Origin: Flavobacteriales bacterium
Lineage (GTDB): Bacteria; Bacteroidota; Bacteroidia; Flavobacteriales_F; PHOS-HE28
Reading direction: 5' to 3'
Length of the DNA: 64,000 nucleotides
Assembly: GCA_016717225.1 (NCBI GenBank)
Contig: JADKGB010000034.1
Coordinates: forward strand, 117,104 to 181,103
Below, one piece after another: positions 9,481 to 18,051 of the stretch; the stretch's first letter is position 1, and every line of letters starts with the position of its first letter. The notes beneath the pieces are model-generated. The model saw only the letters and a program-made list of their open reading frames with translations. It was not told the origin of the DNA and did not search any database. The translations under genes were made by a program, and so were the position numbers.

Positions 9481-9935
9481 CCATCTCGTCCACCGATCCT
9501 TCCGATCAGCATCCCCAGCACCACCCGGTCGATCGGCAGCGTGACGTCCTCTACCATGGCGCTTGACAAGTCCAACCAACGGAACGATTCCTCATCTTCA
9601 ACGGTCTGCTTGAAGTTGAAGGGCACCGTACTTACCGGTATCGCAAATGGATCATCCACAAGGAAAGTGAAGTAGATACTGATGATCTGTTGCCCTTCCC
9701 GGAACGCGCTCTCCTGGAAGAAATCCGTGGTGTAGAAGTGCTGCAGATCGAAAGCCTCCACACCGACCTCTTCGCGGATCTCGCGGATCAAGCAGTCCTT
9801 CAGCCCTTCACCGAACTCCAAACCGCCACCCGGGAACTTGGTGATGCGGTGGCCCTTGATCAATTCGTCGGCAACGAGGATGCGGTCCTTGTGGAGGAGA
9901 AGGCCGTATACACGGATGTTGAACGGAGCATTCAC
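9450..9935 (-). CDS. Nudix hydrolase
   Basis: 161 residues from a GTG start at 9935, chosen because it overlaps the stop of the upstream methyltransferase as GTGA and because the conserved Nudix strand (FNIRVYGLLLHKDRILVADE) begins right after it. The Nudix box Gx5Ex7REUxEExGU is complete at residues 37-59 (GGLEFGEGLKDCLIREIREE then VGV). Such enzymes hydrolyse nucleoside diphosphates linked to another group; the substrate cannot be told from the sequence. It is translationally coupled to the MnmD-like gene. Confidence 0.85.
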   Translation of the reverse strand: MNAPFNIRVYGLLLHKDRILVADELIKGHRITKFPGGGLEFGEGLKDCLIREIREEVGVEAFDLQHFYTTDFFQESAFREGQQIISIYFTFLVDDPFAIPVSTVPFNFKQTVEDEESFRWLDLSSAMVEDVTLPIDRVVLGMLIGRIGGRDGGPHAEAQSR

Positions 9936-10618
9936 GGATGCAAAGGTCGCCTCGCCCGAAACATCTCCCGCTTCCCCCACATCGCTTTCAATCGTTCCAC
10001 GCTGAACCCAGCAGCGATCATGGCGCGCCTTACACTTCCCTTGGCGCAATAGGTAACCAGCGAACCTCCCGGTCGCAATGCACAGTGCATGCGGCGAAAT
10101 ACATCTTCCGTCCATAGCTCCGGTTGAACGGCTGGGCCGAAGGCATCGAAGTACACAAGGTCGAACTCCGCTGCTGCACTGAAGTCGAGAACGGAGGTGC
10201 TAGAACGCGTGAACGCGAAGGCTTCCGAAACAAATTGCTCCACTTCGGGTTCTGCCGCCATCATCTCTATAAAAGCGTGCGTTCGATCCGGCATTCCAAG
10301 GTTGGTCGCATGATCGGTCTGGCGAAGCGTTCCGGTTGGAACCGGAAATGGTTCCAACGCGACGTAGCGCACTTGAAGCCCGCGCTCTTCGGCAATTATC
10401 CATGTAAGCAAAGCGTTCAGCCCCGTGCCCAACCCGACCTCCAGAACATCGATGCGCTCCCCTGGTGCCTGCTTCAAGCCCGCTTCGATATACACATGGC
10501 GGGATTCCTTCACAGCCCCGTGCAGGCTGTGGTACTGCTCGCCCAACTGCTCGCTGCGAAGCGTGTAGGAACCATCCCTGGTGCGCAGGGGAAGGAAATC
10601 AGTTGGCGGCAGGTACAT
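9932..10618 (-). CDS. mnmD: MnmD-type tRNA (mnm5s2U) methyltransferase
   Basis: 228 residues from ATG 10618 (MYLPPTDFLPLRTRDGSYTL). It has the DUF752 pattern of the MnmC methyltransferase domain: SYTLRSEQLGEQYHS near the start, the SAM-binding motif VLEVGLGTGLNALLT, FDLVYFDAFGPAVQPELWT, and RRMHCALRPGGSLVTYCAKG. Free-standing MnmD methylates the aminomethyl group at C5 of the wobble uridine using SAM. No FAD oxidase (MnmC C-terminal) domain is attached. It is the first gene of a two-gene operon with the Nudix hydrolase and divergent from the large secreted protein. Confidence 0.85.
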   Translation of the reverse strand: MYLPPTDFLPLRTRDGSYTLRSEQLGEQYHSLHGAVKESRHVYIEAGLKQAPGERIDVLEVGLGTGLNALLTWIIAEERGLQVRYVALEPFPVPTGTLRQTDHATNLGMPDRTHAFIEMMAAEPEVEQFVSEAFAFTRSSTSVLDFSAAAEFDLVYFDAFGPAVQPELWTEDVFRRMHCALRPGGSLVTYCAKGSVRRAMIAAGFSVERLKAMWGKREMFRARRPLHP

Positions 10619-10691
10619 GATGACTTTCGCAGTAGAGCCGCCTAATTTCGCCCTCCCGTCAGATCGGGCCGAATCGCCCCGCCGAAGCGGG

Positions 10692-13600
10692 ATGAAGCAA
10701 ATGCGCATCCAACTCCTACTCGTCACTTCTTTTTCGCTTCTCGTAAGTCCTACTGCCGATGCCCAGCAATGGATGGAGCGTATGCAGGATCCGACATCGA
10801 ACTTCTACGATGTGCAGGAAGCGTTCAACACGCATTGGCAGGGTCGCGAAATGGAACGGAGCAAAGGCTACAAGGTGTTCAAGCGTTGGGAGTGGTTCAT
10901 GGAACCGCGTGTATACCCCACGGGTCAGCGTCCTGATCCGGCTGTTTATACTCGAGCCGTGAAGGACTTCGCAGCAATGGAGCGATTGCAGGGCGCAAAG
11001 AGCAATGCCAACTGGCAACCGCTCGGACCGTATACCTGGACGAATTGGGCCAGCGGCTATAACCCGGGAAACGGGAGGATCAATTGCATTACTGTGGATC
11101 CTGTGAACGCGAACATCGTTTATGCGGGATCGCCAGCTGGAGGTCTATGGAAGAGCACGGATAGTGGACAAACTTGGAACGCGCTCTTTACCGATCAGCC
11201 AACGTTAGGGGTGAGCGGAATAGCGGTGGATCTTACGAACAACCAGATCATTTATTGCGCCACCGGTGATGGGGACGGAACAGACACGTACAGCATGGGT
11301 GTTATCAAAAGCACAGATGGTGGTGCGACGTGGAACAGCACTGGCCTGAATTGGCAAACCACCGCGGCCCGCACAACACGCATGTTGCGGATGCACCCGA
11401 CCGACCCATTGACCCTGTTCTGCGCCACGAGCAATGGCCTTTGGAAGACTGAAGATGGCGGTGGCGTTTGGGCGAAAGTCGCGGAAGGTTCTTTCCATGA
11501 TGTGGAGCTGAAACCCGATGATCCCGGTATTGTGTTCGCCTGTGGTGACCAGTTCTTTCGAAGCCTGGACGGTGGTTCCACGTTCTCCCCCGTTAACACG
11601 GGATTGCCCACGGCTGCTCAGGTGAACCGTATGCGCGTAGCAGTGTCGCCCAACGATCCGTTCAAAGTGTATATACTCTGTGGCAGCGAAGCGGATGGTG
11701 GATTCCTCGGGCTCTATCGCAGCACAGATGGTGGATCGTCGTTCATCTTGCGCAGCAGCGCACCCAATATTTTCGGGTACGAGAACTCTGGCGCCGACAG
11801 CGGTGGACAAAGTGGCTATGACCTGGCCCTGGCGGTGGACCCCGCCAATGCGAATACCGTTTGGGCCGGTGGCATCAACGTGTGGAAAAGCACCAACGGT
11901 GGTTCGAATTGGATAAACCAAAGTGAATGGTTCTTCACGGGTGCTGCTCCCTATACCCACGCCGATATACACTCGCTGGACGTGTACAACGGCAACCTCT
12001 GGTGTGGAAGCGATGGCGGCGCGTTCCGCAGTGCGAACGGTGGTACGGATTGGACCGACCGAAGCAATGGGTTGCAGATCACGCAATTCTACAGGCTCGG
12101 CGGATCGGAGTTGGATCCGACACTGGTGATCGCTGGTGCACAAGACAATGGAATGAACGTGCTGACCAATGGCGACTGGGCACACGTGCTTGGTGCCGAT
12201 GGCATGGAAGGCGCTGTTGACCCTGAGAACCCGAACAGACTTTACGGCGAATACCAGAACGGTGGTATCAGCCGCAGTGATGATGGCGGCCAGAATTTCT
12301 TCAACATCTCGAGCGGCATCACAGAGCCTGGTGCTTGGGTAACCCCGTTCGTTGTGGATCAGCAACAACCTGACGTGTTGATCGCAGGCTTCAACAATCT
12401 CTGGCGAAGTGAGGACAACGGTAATTCCTGGGCGCAGTGGTCCTTCGTCAACACAACACGTACGGTAAGAGCGGTAGCGATCGCACCCAGCAACAGTGGT
12501 GTGGTCTATTTCTCCAATACCAGTTGGATGCGCCGCACCTTGAACAACGGCTCTTCGTTCGAATTGGCGAGTACCGGACTTCCCGATAATGCGATCACGT
12601 CCATCGCCGTTGATCCAACGGATCCCCAACACGTGTTCGTTGCACTGAGCGGATACGGCGAAGGGCAGAAAGTGTTCGAGAGCATCAACGCGGGCAACTC
12701 GTGGACCAACATCAGTGGCAACCTTCCGAACGTGCCGGCGAACAGCATCGTGTACCAAACCGGTTCGGATGATGGACTGTATGTGGGTACCGATATTGGT
12801 GTGTTCTACAAAGACAACTCGTTGAGCAATTGGCAGCCGTTCAGCCAGGACCTTCCGAAAGTGATCGTCAATGAATTGGAGATCAACTACGCCAGCGGAA
12901 AATTGCGTGCCGCCACCTTTGGCCGTGGTTTGTGGGAAACGGACCTGTTCGTTCCTGTGAGCGCATCGCCCACCGCGGCTTTCACTTGGCAAGCCGACGG
13001 CCTTTGTGCTGGCGACCCTGTTGCGTTCTTCGATGCTTCGCTCGGTGCTGCACCCGGATGGTCATGGTCGTTCCCAGGCGGAACACCTTCAACAAGCAGC
13101 AGCGCGAACCCCCAAGTGCTGTACAACTCACCCGGCAATTACACAGCCACATTGACCGTTTCGAACGCGTTCGGCAATGATGATAACACCGTGAACGTAC
13201 CAGTCTCGATCCTGCCCAATCGCTTGGATATCGTGATCACGTTGGATGACTATCCCGGCGAAACTTCCTGGGTGCTCTCCAATGACCTCACCGCGCAGGA
13301 TGTGTTCTCCAGTGCACCCTTCACGGGTTTGGAAGCTGGTTCAACGCTTACCGACCATGTGTGCTTGAACGAGGGCTGTTACACCTTCACCATGAATGAT
13401 AGCTACGGCGACGGTATGTGCTGCGACAATGGGAACGGTTCTTATACCGTGACAAACCCAGCACTGGGAACGGTAGCAACGGGGGCAAGCTTCACGTTCA
13501 CCGAAAGCACTTCGTTCTGTGTGGATCTTTCTACAGGAATAACGCCTTCTCCAGCGCAAGCGATCCTGAATGTGCATGCGGTGGATGGTGAAGGGCTTTT

Positions 13601-13799
13601 TTCACTTGACCTCCCTGGGGTCTCGGGACCGCTCCGTATCAGCGTTGTAGATGCTATCGGCCGCATTGTTCTCGAACAGACTGCCCCTCAACACCTTAGC
13701 CCGGGGGCGATCGACCTAAGGGGTCATGCTCCAGGCGTCTACCTGGTGAGTGTTCGCTCAACGGTTCTGTCCTGGACAGCCCGATTGGTGAAGAACTGA
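10692..13799 (+). CDS. Secreted sialidase/sortilin-type beta-propeller with PKD domain and T9SS sorting domain
   Basis: About 1035 residues from ATG 10692 (second in-frame ATG at 10701). A signal peptide ends near SPTADA/QQW. Residues about 130-790 are many BNR-like repeats (Asp-box forms such as STDSGQTWNA, STDGGATWN, TEDGGGVWAK, SEDNGNSWAQ, SINAGNSWTN), folding as one or two propellers like VPS10/sortilin or glycosidase propellers. Then a PKD domain (PTAAFTW...PGNYTATLTVSNAFG), a DSYGDGMCCDNGNG-containing beta module, and a C-terminal T9SS type A sorting domain (VVDAIGRIVLEQ...GVYLVSV). It should be exported and fixed to the cell surface. Catalytic activity cannot be claimed. Confidence 0.85.
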   Translation: MKQMRIQLLLVTSFSLLVSPTADAQQWMERMQDPTSNFYDVQEAFNTHWQGREMERSKGYKVFKRWEWFMEPRVYPTGQRPDPAVYTRAVKDFAAMERLQGAKSNANWQPLGPYTWTNWASGYNPGNGRINCITVDPVNANIVYAGSPAGGLWKSTDSGQTWNALFTDQPTLGVSGIAVDLTNNQIIYCATGDGDGTDTYSMGVIKSTDGGATWNSTGLNWQTTAARTTRMLRMHPTDPLTLFCATSNGLWKTEDGGGVWAKVAEGSFHDVELKPDDPGIVFACGDQFFRSLDGGSTFSPVNTGLPTAAQVNRMRVAVSPNDPFKVYILCGSEADGGFLGLYRSTDGGSSFILRSSAPNIFGYENSGADSGGQSGYDLALAVDPANANTVWAGGINVWKSTNGGSNWINQSEWFFTGAAPYTHADIHSLDVYNGNLWCGSDGGAFRSANGGTDWTDRSNGLQITQFYRLGGSELDPTLVIAGAQDNGMNVLTNGDWAHVLGADGMEGAVDPENPNRLYGEYQNGGISRSDDGGQNFFNISSGITEPGAWVTPFVVDQQQPDVLIAGFNNLWRSEDNGNSWAQWSFVNTTRTVRAVAIAPSNSGVVYFSNTSWMRRTLNNGSSFELASTGLPDNAITSIAVDPTDPQHVFVALSGYGEGQKVFESINAGNSWTNISGNLPNVPANSIVYQTGSDDGLYVGTDIGVFYKDNSLSNWQPFSQDLPKVIVNELEINYASGKLRAATFGRGLWETDLFVPVSASPTAAFTWQADGLCAGDPVAFFDASLGAAPGWSWSFPGGTPSTSSSANPQVLYNSPGNYTATLTVSNAFGNDDNTVNVPVSILPNRLDIVITLDDYPGETSWVLSNDLTAQDVFSSAPFTGLEAGSTLTDHVCLNEGCYTFTMNDSYGDGMCCDNGNGSYTVTNPALGTVATGASFTFTESTSFCVDLSTGITPSPAQAILNVHAVDGEGLFSLDLPGVSGPLRISVVDAIGRIVLEQTAPQHLSPGAIDLRGHAPGVYLVSVRSTVLSWTARLVKN

Positions 13800-13828
13800 C
13801 CCTCTGGGTCCAATTACCCAAAACCATC

Positions 13829-13855
13829 CGAAGGCCCAGTAAAGACGGGCCTTCG
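13829..13855 (+). terminator. Hairpin terminator after the propeller protein
   Basis: A perfect 9-bp stem CGAAGGCCC / GGGCCTTCG with loop AGTAAAGAC, 30 nt after the stop. No T-run follows directly; a second weak GGCC hairpin and a run of eight T (about 13893-13900) lie downstream. Confidence 0.65.
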
Positions 13856-13982
13856 GGGCCATTAAGGCCCTTATCCCGGGACGGGTTGTTTATTTTTTTT
13901 CAATGTTCCATGAACAAAACAGAACGTAGGCGTGTTTCTGTGTCGCAACCAATCAAAAAACACTCTTCAAACCCCAACGATC

Positions 13983-16388
13983 ATGGCCTCTAACCGGACC
14001 CTTCTAATCAGCGCCGCGCTGCTCGCGGCAACTTCGTCCTTCGCACAAGCGCGCGTGCAGGTGATCCACAATTGCGCCGACCTCGCAGCGGCAACCGTTG
14101 ACGTATGGCTGGACAACGTCCTGCTCATCGACAACTTCGCCTTCCGCACTGCTTCTTCGTTCATCGATGCTCCATCGGACTTGCAGTTCACGGTTGGCAT
14201 CGCGCCACCGAACAGCATGATGGCCAGTGATGCTATCTACCAAGAGGATTTCACCCTTGCTGCCGGCGGGACATATGTGATCGTTGCCAGCGGTATCGTT
14301 AGCGGCTCTGGATATGCGCCCAACCCGGGTTTCAGCCTTGCTGTTTTTGCTCAAGGTCAGGAGGCGGCTACCCTCGGTACGAATACCGATGTGCTCGTTT
14401 ACCACGGTAGCACCGATGCACCTGCAGTGGACGTGTACGAGAGCGGCGTATTGAATGTCACCGCTGTAGATAACGCCAGCTATGGCGACTACGCAGGTTA
14501 CCTCAACCTTCCTACCAACGATTACACACTGCAAGTTCGCACAGCCGACAATGCAGCGATCGTGGCCACGTACGCGGCTCCACTTCAGACACTTGGTCTG
14601 CAAGGCGCAGCGCTCACTGTTCTGGCAAGCGGTTTCTTGAACCCAGCGAACAACAGCAACGGACCAGCCTTCGGTCTGTACGTAGCACTTCCTTCCGGTG
14701 GTGCATTGGTGCCCCTTCCTTTGGTCGGCAACCCAACTGCCCGATTGCAGGTGGTGCACAACTGCGCCGATCTGGCCGCAAGCACTGTGGACGTTTACTT
14801 GAACGACGCATTGCTGATCGATGATTTCGCTTTCCGCACGGCTTCTGCCTTCATCGATGCACCGGCGACGATCGCCTTCAACGTAGGCATCGCACCAGCA
14901 AACAGCACTTCTTCTGCCGATGCCATCTACAACCAGATCTTCAACTTGACTGAAGGCAGCACCTATGTAGTGGTTGCCGGAGGTATTGTAAGCGGATCAG
15001 GCTACACGCCGAACACGCCTTTCAGCCTCAATGCGACTGACTTGGGTCAAGAAGCGGCAACGTTGCCTACGAACACCGATGTACTTGTGTACCACGGCAG
15101 CACCGATGCGCCAACGGTGGACGTTTTCGAAAGCGGTGTGTTGAACGTTACAGCTGTGGACAACGCCAGCTACGGTGATTTCGCAGGCTACTTGAACTTG
15201 CCGACAGCTGACTATACAGTGCAAGTGCGCACAGCTGACAACGCAGCCATCGTGGCTACCTACGCGGCTCCATTGCAGACCTTGGGTCTGGCCGGTGCAG
15301 CTCTTACCGTATACGCCAGCGGCTTCCTGAACCCTGCGAACAACAGCAATGGTCCAGCCTTCGGTCTTTGGGTGGCTCTGCCAACAGGCGGCGCTTTGAT
15401 CCCGCTGCCATTGGTTGCGAATCCTACGGCTCGCGTGCAAGTGATCCACAACAGCGCGGACCTCGCTGCAAGCACTGTTGACGTTTGGTTGGACAACACC
15501 TTGTTGATCGACAACTTCGCCTTCCGTACCGCATCCGCGTTCATTGATGCACCTGCAACCATCCAGTTCACCGTGGGCATCGCTCCTGCGAACAGCACGA
15601 ATGCCAGCGAGTCCATCGCCACTTTCCCCTACACACTCGACGAGGGAGGCACCTACATCATCACCGCCAACGGTATCGTGAGCGGCAGCGGTTACAACCC
15701 TCCTGCTCCTTTCAACTTGTACGTGAAAGCTGATTCACGTGAAGCAGCTGCGGTTGCTGGCAACACGGATATCCTCGTGTTCCACGGTGCCACGGACGCA
15801 CCCGTTGTGGACGTTGCTGAGGTATCTGTTGTGAACGCTACACTTGTGAACGACCTGGCCTACGGTTCTTACACGAACTACCTCGAAGTACCTACCAACG
15901 ACTATGTGCTTCAAGTGCAATTGTCCGATGGCACACCCGTTGTTACCTACGATGCTCCTTTGGCCACACTCGGTCTCACGGATGCAGCGATCACGGTGCT
16001 CGCCAGCGGCTTCCTTGCACCAGCGCAGAACAGCAATGGTCCAGCCTTCGGTTTGTGGGTAGCCCTCGCCTCGGGTGGCAACCTTGTGGAGTTGCCGATT
16101 TCCACCAGCATCAACGAGAACATCGGCGACCTCTCACGTGTGAACGTTTGGCCAAACCCTGCCACTGATAACCTCACCGTGGCACTGGACGCCACCATCG
16201 ATACCCGCACGACCGTTCGTATTTCGGACATTGGCGGCCGCGTAGTCCTTGAGCGCTCGAACACGCAATTGCAGCAAGGAGAGAACTACTTGGAATTCTC
16301 CCTGAACGACTTCTCCGCAGGCAGTTACCAGTTGACCATTGTGAACGGTAACGCAGCTCGCACATTGCCACTGCAAGTGGTTCGCTGA
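13983..16388 (+). CDS. Secreted protein with three DUF4397 modules and a T9SS sorting domain
   Basis: 801 residues from ATG 13983 with signal peptide (MASNRTLLISAALLAATSSFAQA). Three similar modules of about 235 residues start at RVQVIHNCADLA (about 21), RLQVVHNCADLA and RVQVIHNSADLA. Each has the DUF4397 pattern: ATVDVWLDN, IDNFAFRTAS, GGTYVIVASGIVSGSGY, NTDVLVYHGSTDAP, then LASGFLNPANNSNGPAFGL. DUF4397 is found in bacterial surface proteins; function unknown. The end (RVNVWPNPATDNL...GSYQLTIVNG) is a typical type A sorting domain. Modules 1 and 2 are close to identical at many positions, pointing to recent duplication. A strong terminator follows. Confidence 0.9.
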   Translation: MASNRTLLISAALLAATSSFAQARVQVIHNCADLAAATVDVWLDNVLLIDNFAFRTASSFIDAPSDLQFTVGIAPPNSMMASDAIYQEDFTLAAGGTYVIVASGIVSGSGYAPNPGFSLAVFAQGQEAATLGTNTDVLVYHGSTDAPAVDVYESGVLNVTAVDNASYGDYAGYLNLPTNDYTLQVRTADNAAIVATYAAPLQTLGLQGAALTVLASGFLNPANNSNGPAFGLYVALPSGGALVPLPLVGNPTARLQVVHNCADLAASTVDVYLNDALLIDDFAFRTASAFIDAPATIAFNVGIAPANSTSSADAIYNQIFNLTEGSTYVVVAGGIVSGSGYTPNTPFSLNATDLGQEAATLPTNTDVLVYHGSTDAPTVDVFESGVLNVTAVDNASYGDFAGYLNLPTADYTVQVRTADNAAIVATYAAPLQTLGLAGAALTVYASGFLNPANNSNGPAFGLWVALPTGGALIPLPLVANPTARVQVIHNSADLAASTVDVWLDNTLLIDNFAFRTASAFIDAPATIQFTVGIAPANSTNASESIATFPYTLDEGGTYIITANGIVSGSGYNPPAPFNLYVKADSREAAAVAGNTDILVFHGATDAPVVDVAEVSVVNATLVNDLAYGSYTNYLEVPTNDYVLQVQLSDGTPVVTYDAPLATLGLTDAAITVLASGFLAPAQNSNGPAFGLWVALASGGNLVELPISTSINENIGDLSRVNVWPNPATDNLTVALDATIDTRTTVRISDIGGRVVLERSNTQLQQGENYLEFSLNDFSAGSYQLTIVNGNAARTLPLQVVR

Positions 16389-16407
16389 TATTCGATACTT
16401 CATTGAT

Positions 16408-16439
16408 GAACGGGGCTTCCTGAACAGGAAGCCCCGTTC
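16408..16439 (+). terminator. Strong hairpin terminator
   Basis: A perfect 13-bp stem GAACGGGGCTTCC / GGAAGCCCCGTTC around loop TGAACA, 20 nt after the DUF4397 gene stop. A T-run is absent, as is usual in this genome's terminators. Confidence 0.8.
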
Positions 16440-16513
16440 CATTGGGGCTGTGAACAACGCCTCGCTTGATCTGTTCCAACTTCCATAGACCTGTTTAGTT
16501 TCACCACTCGAGT

Positions 16514-17413
16514 ATGGGGCCATATCTAACACGTTTCAGCATTCGCGACCTGGAGGAATTCTCCGGCGTCAAAGCCCACACGATCCGCATTTGGGAGCGG
16601 CGTTATGGCCTGCTCGAGCCAGACCGGACAGACACGAATATCCGCACCTACAGTGTGGACGAATTGAAGACCATTCTGAACGTGGCGTTCCTGAACCGCC
16701 ATGGCGTCAAGATCTCCAAGGTCGCGGCATTGTCGAAGGATGAAAGGGAAAGCCATGTCAAAGAGTTGGCCCAGCTTTCGTCGGATACCACCGACCAGCT
16801 GAACACCTTGAAGCTCGCGATGGTGAGCTATGACACAGACCTGTTCGAATCCACCTCCGAGCAGTTCAGGAAAGAAGCCGGCTTTCGCGCTTTGATCGAA
16901 CGGCTGTACGTGCCGCTTCTTGAGCACATCGGGGTATTGTGGCAAAGCAACGCGATCTGCCCGGCCCAAGAACATTTCGTCAGCTATCTGGTAAGGCAAA
17001 AACTCGTTGTCGGCATCGACTCCGCCGGACCTGTTACCAAAAAGAATGGCGCCTTGTTCGTGCTTTATCTGCCGGAAGATGAGATCCATGAATTGGGCCT
17101 GCTGTACACGCACTACCTGCTTCGGACAGCCGGCGAACGCGTGCTCTACCTGGGGCAGAGCGTACCGATCGAGGATCTTGCGCAAGTGGCCGCTCAATTT
17201 CCCGGTACGATCGAATTCATCAGCATTTTCACTGCCTTTCCGCAGAGTGATGGGTTACCGAAGTATTTGGAAAGCCTGCGTTCGCTCATGCCCGACCCTA
17301 GGTTGAGCTTCCGCTTCACCGGCTCCCGCGTAGCAGCAACGGCAATGAAGGATCCGGAGAAAGGGATACGGCTCATGCCACACTTCAAAGACTTGCTCGC
17401 CTCGCTGGCCTGA
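16514..17413 (+). CDS. MerR-family regulator with B12-binding domain (CarH/LitR-like photoreceptor candidate)
   Basis: 299 residues. Residues 7-75 are a MerR winged helix (FSIRDLEEFSGVKAHTIRIW, ERRYGLLEP). Then follows a four-helix bundle with the motif W143-x9-E153-H154 (W, QSNAICPAQ, EH), and a Rossmann domain with E190-x-H192-x-x-G195 (EIHELG). In CarH these two motifs cap adenosylcobalamin and supply the lower-axial His; the protein is a dark-active tetrameric repressor that light releases from DNA. Both motifs are intact here, so cobalamin-dependent light sensing is a reasonable inference. No carotenoid genes adjoin it, so targets are unknown. Start ATG at 16514 is directly before the HTH. 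Confidence 0.85.
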   Translation: MGPYLTRFSIRDLEEFSGVKAHTIRIWERRYGLLEPDRTDTNIRTYSVDELKTILNVAFLNRHGVKISKVAALSKDERESHVKELAQLSSDTTDQLNTLKLAMVSYDTDLFESTSEQFRKEAGFRALIERLYVPLLEHIGVLWQSNAICPAQEHFVSYLVRQKLVVGIDSAGPVTKKNGALFVLYLPEDEIHELGLLYTHYLLRTAGERVLYLGQSVPIEDLAQVAAQFPGTIEFISIFTAFPQSDGLPKYLESLRSLMPDPRLSFRFTGSRVAATAMKDPEKGIRLMPHFKDLLASLA

Positions 17414-17434
17414 TCGGTACCTTGTGTGCGTTCA

Positions 17435-18034
17435 ATGCGCATGCGATCCGCCTTTCGTTCAATTTTCTGGTTCGCTCTCTGCTGCCTCCTCGCATCCTGT
17501 GGCGAACGGATGGTCCGTTCGGTGGTATTTGATCGCAATGGACATGTGCGCGCGTTGGTCGACCGCGTCGATGGACTCGAACATGGGACCTTCGTTCTGT
17601 ATTCCGCCGATGGGCGTGTAAGCTGCACCGGTTGGAATTTGTACGGTCAGCCGGTTTCCTGGTGGCATCGATATCATCCCAATGGAGCCATCGCCTCGCT
17701 GCAACATTTTACCAACGGCAAGAAGGACGGTATTCAGTGCTATTGGAGTCCACAAGGCCAATTGCTGCGAGCGGAAAAGATCACGCTCGGTCTTCCTGAT
17801 GGGCCATTGTTCAAGTTCTTTCCGGATGGCTCACCGGAACAGTGGAGCACCTTCAAGAACGGCAAACAACAAGGCAGACATATGCATTGGTTCCGGTCGA
17901 ACGGTAGACCAGCGGGTTTTCTACAAGGAGAATTTTTGAACGGTGCCAACCACGGTCACTGGATCGAACTGGACAGTGCTGGTCAAGTGAATTGGGAGGC
18001 TGACTTTGACAATGGTCGACGCCTGCGCAAATAA
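17435..18034 (+). CDS. Lipoprotein with MORN/YwqK-like repeats
   Basis: About 199 residues. Signal sequence ends in a lipobox (CCLLAS/CGE), so the mature protein is lipid-anchored. The rest carries repeated motifs of the form GxxxSWWHRYHPNGAIASLQ, GKKDGIQCYWSPQGQL, GLPDGPLFKFFPDGS and GKQQGRHMHWFRSNGR, i.e. MORN-like beta-hairpins as in YwqK-family proteins of Bacteroidota. Function unknown. ATG 17441 is an alternative start and a GTG at 17426 is also in frame. It lies close behind the B12 regulator and may be co-transcribed. Confidence 0.75.
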   Translation: MRMRSAFRSIFWFALCCLLASCGERMVRSVVFDRNGHVRALVDRVDGLEHGTFVLYSADGRVSCTGWNLYGQPVSWWHRYHPNGAIASLQHFTNGKKDGIQCYWSPQGQLLRAEKITLGLPDGPLFKFFPDGSPEQWSTFKNGKQQGRHMHWFRSNGRPAGFLQGEFLNGANHGHWIELDSAGQVNWEADFDNGRRLRK

Positions 18035-18051
18035 GTCCCCAGCACAACGAA

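Noticed and set aside
11205..12992. 595-residue minus-strand ORF
   Set aside because: It is antisense to the clear propeller protein, rich in low-complexity residues and without a recognisable motif.
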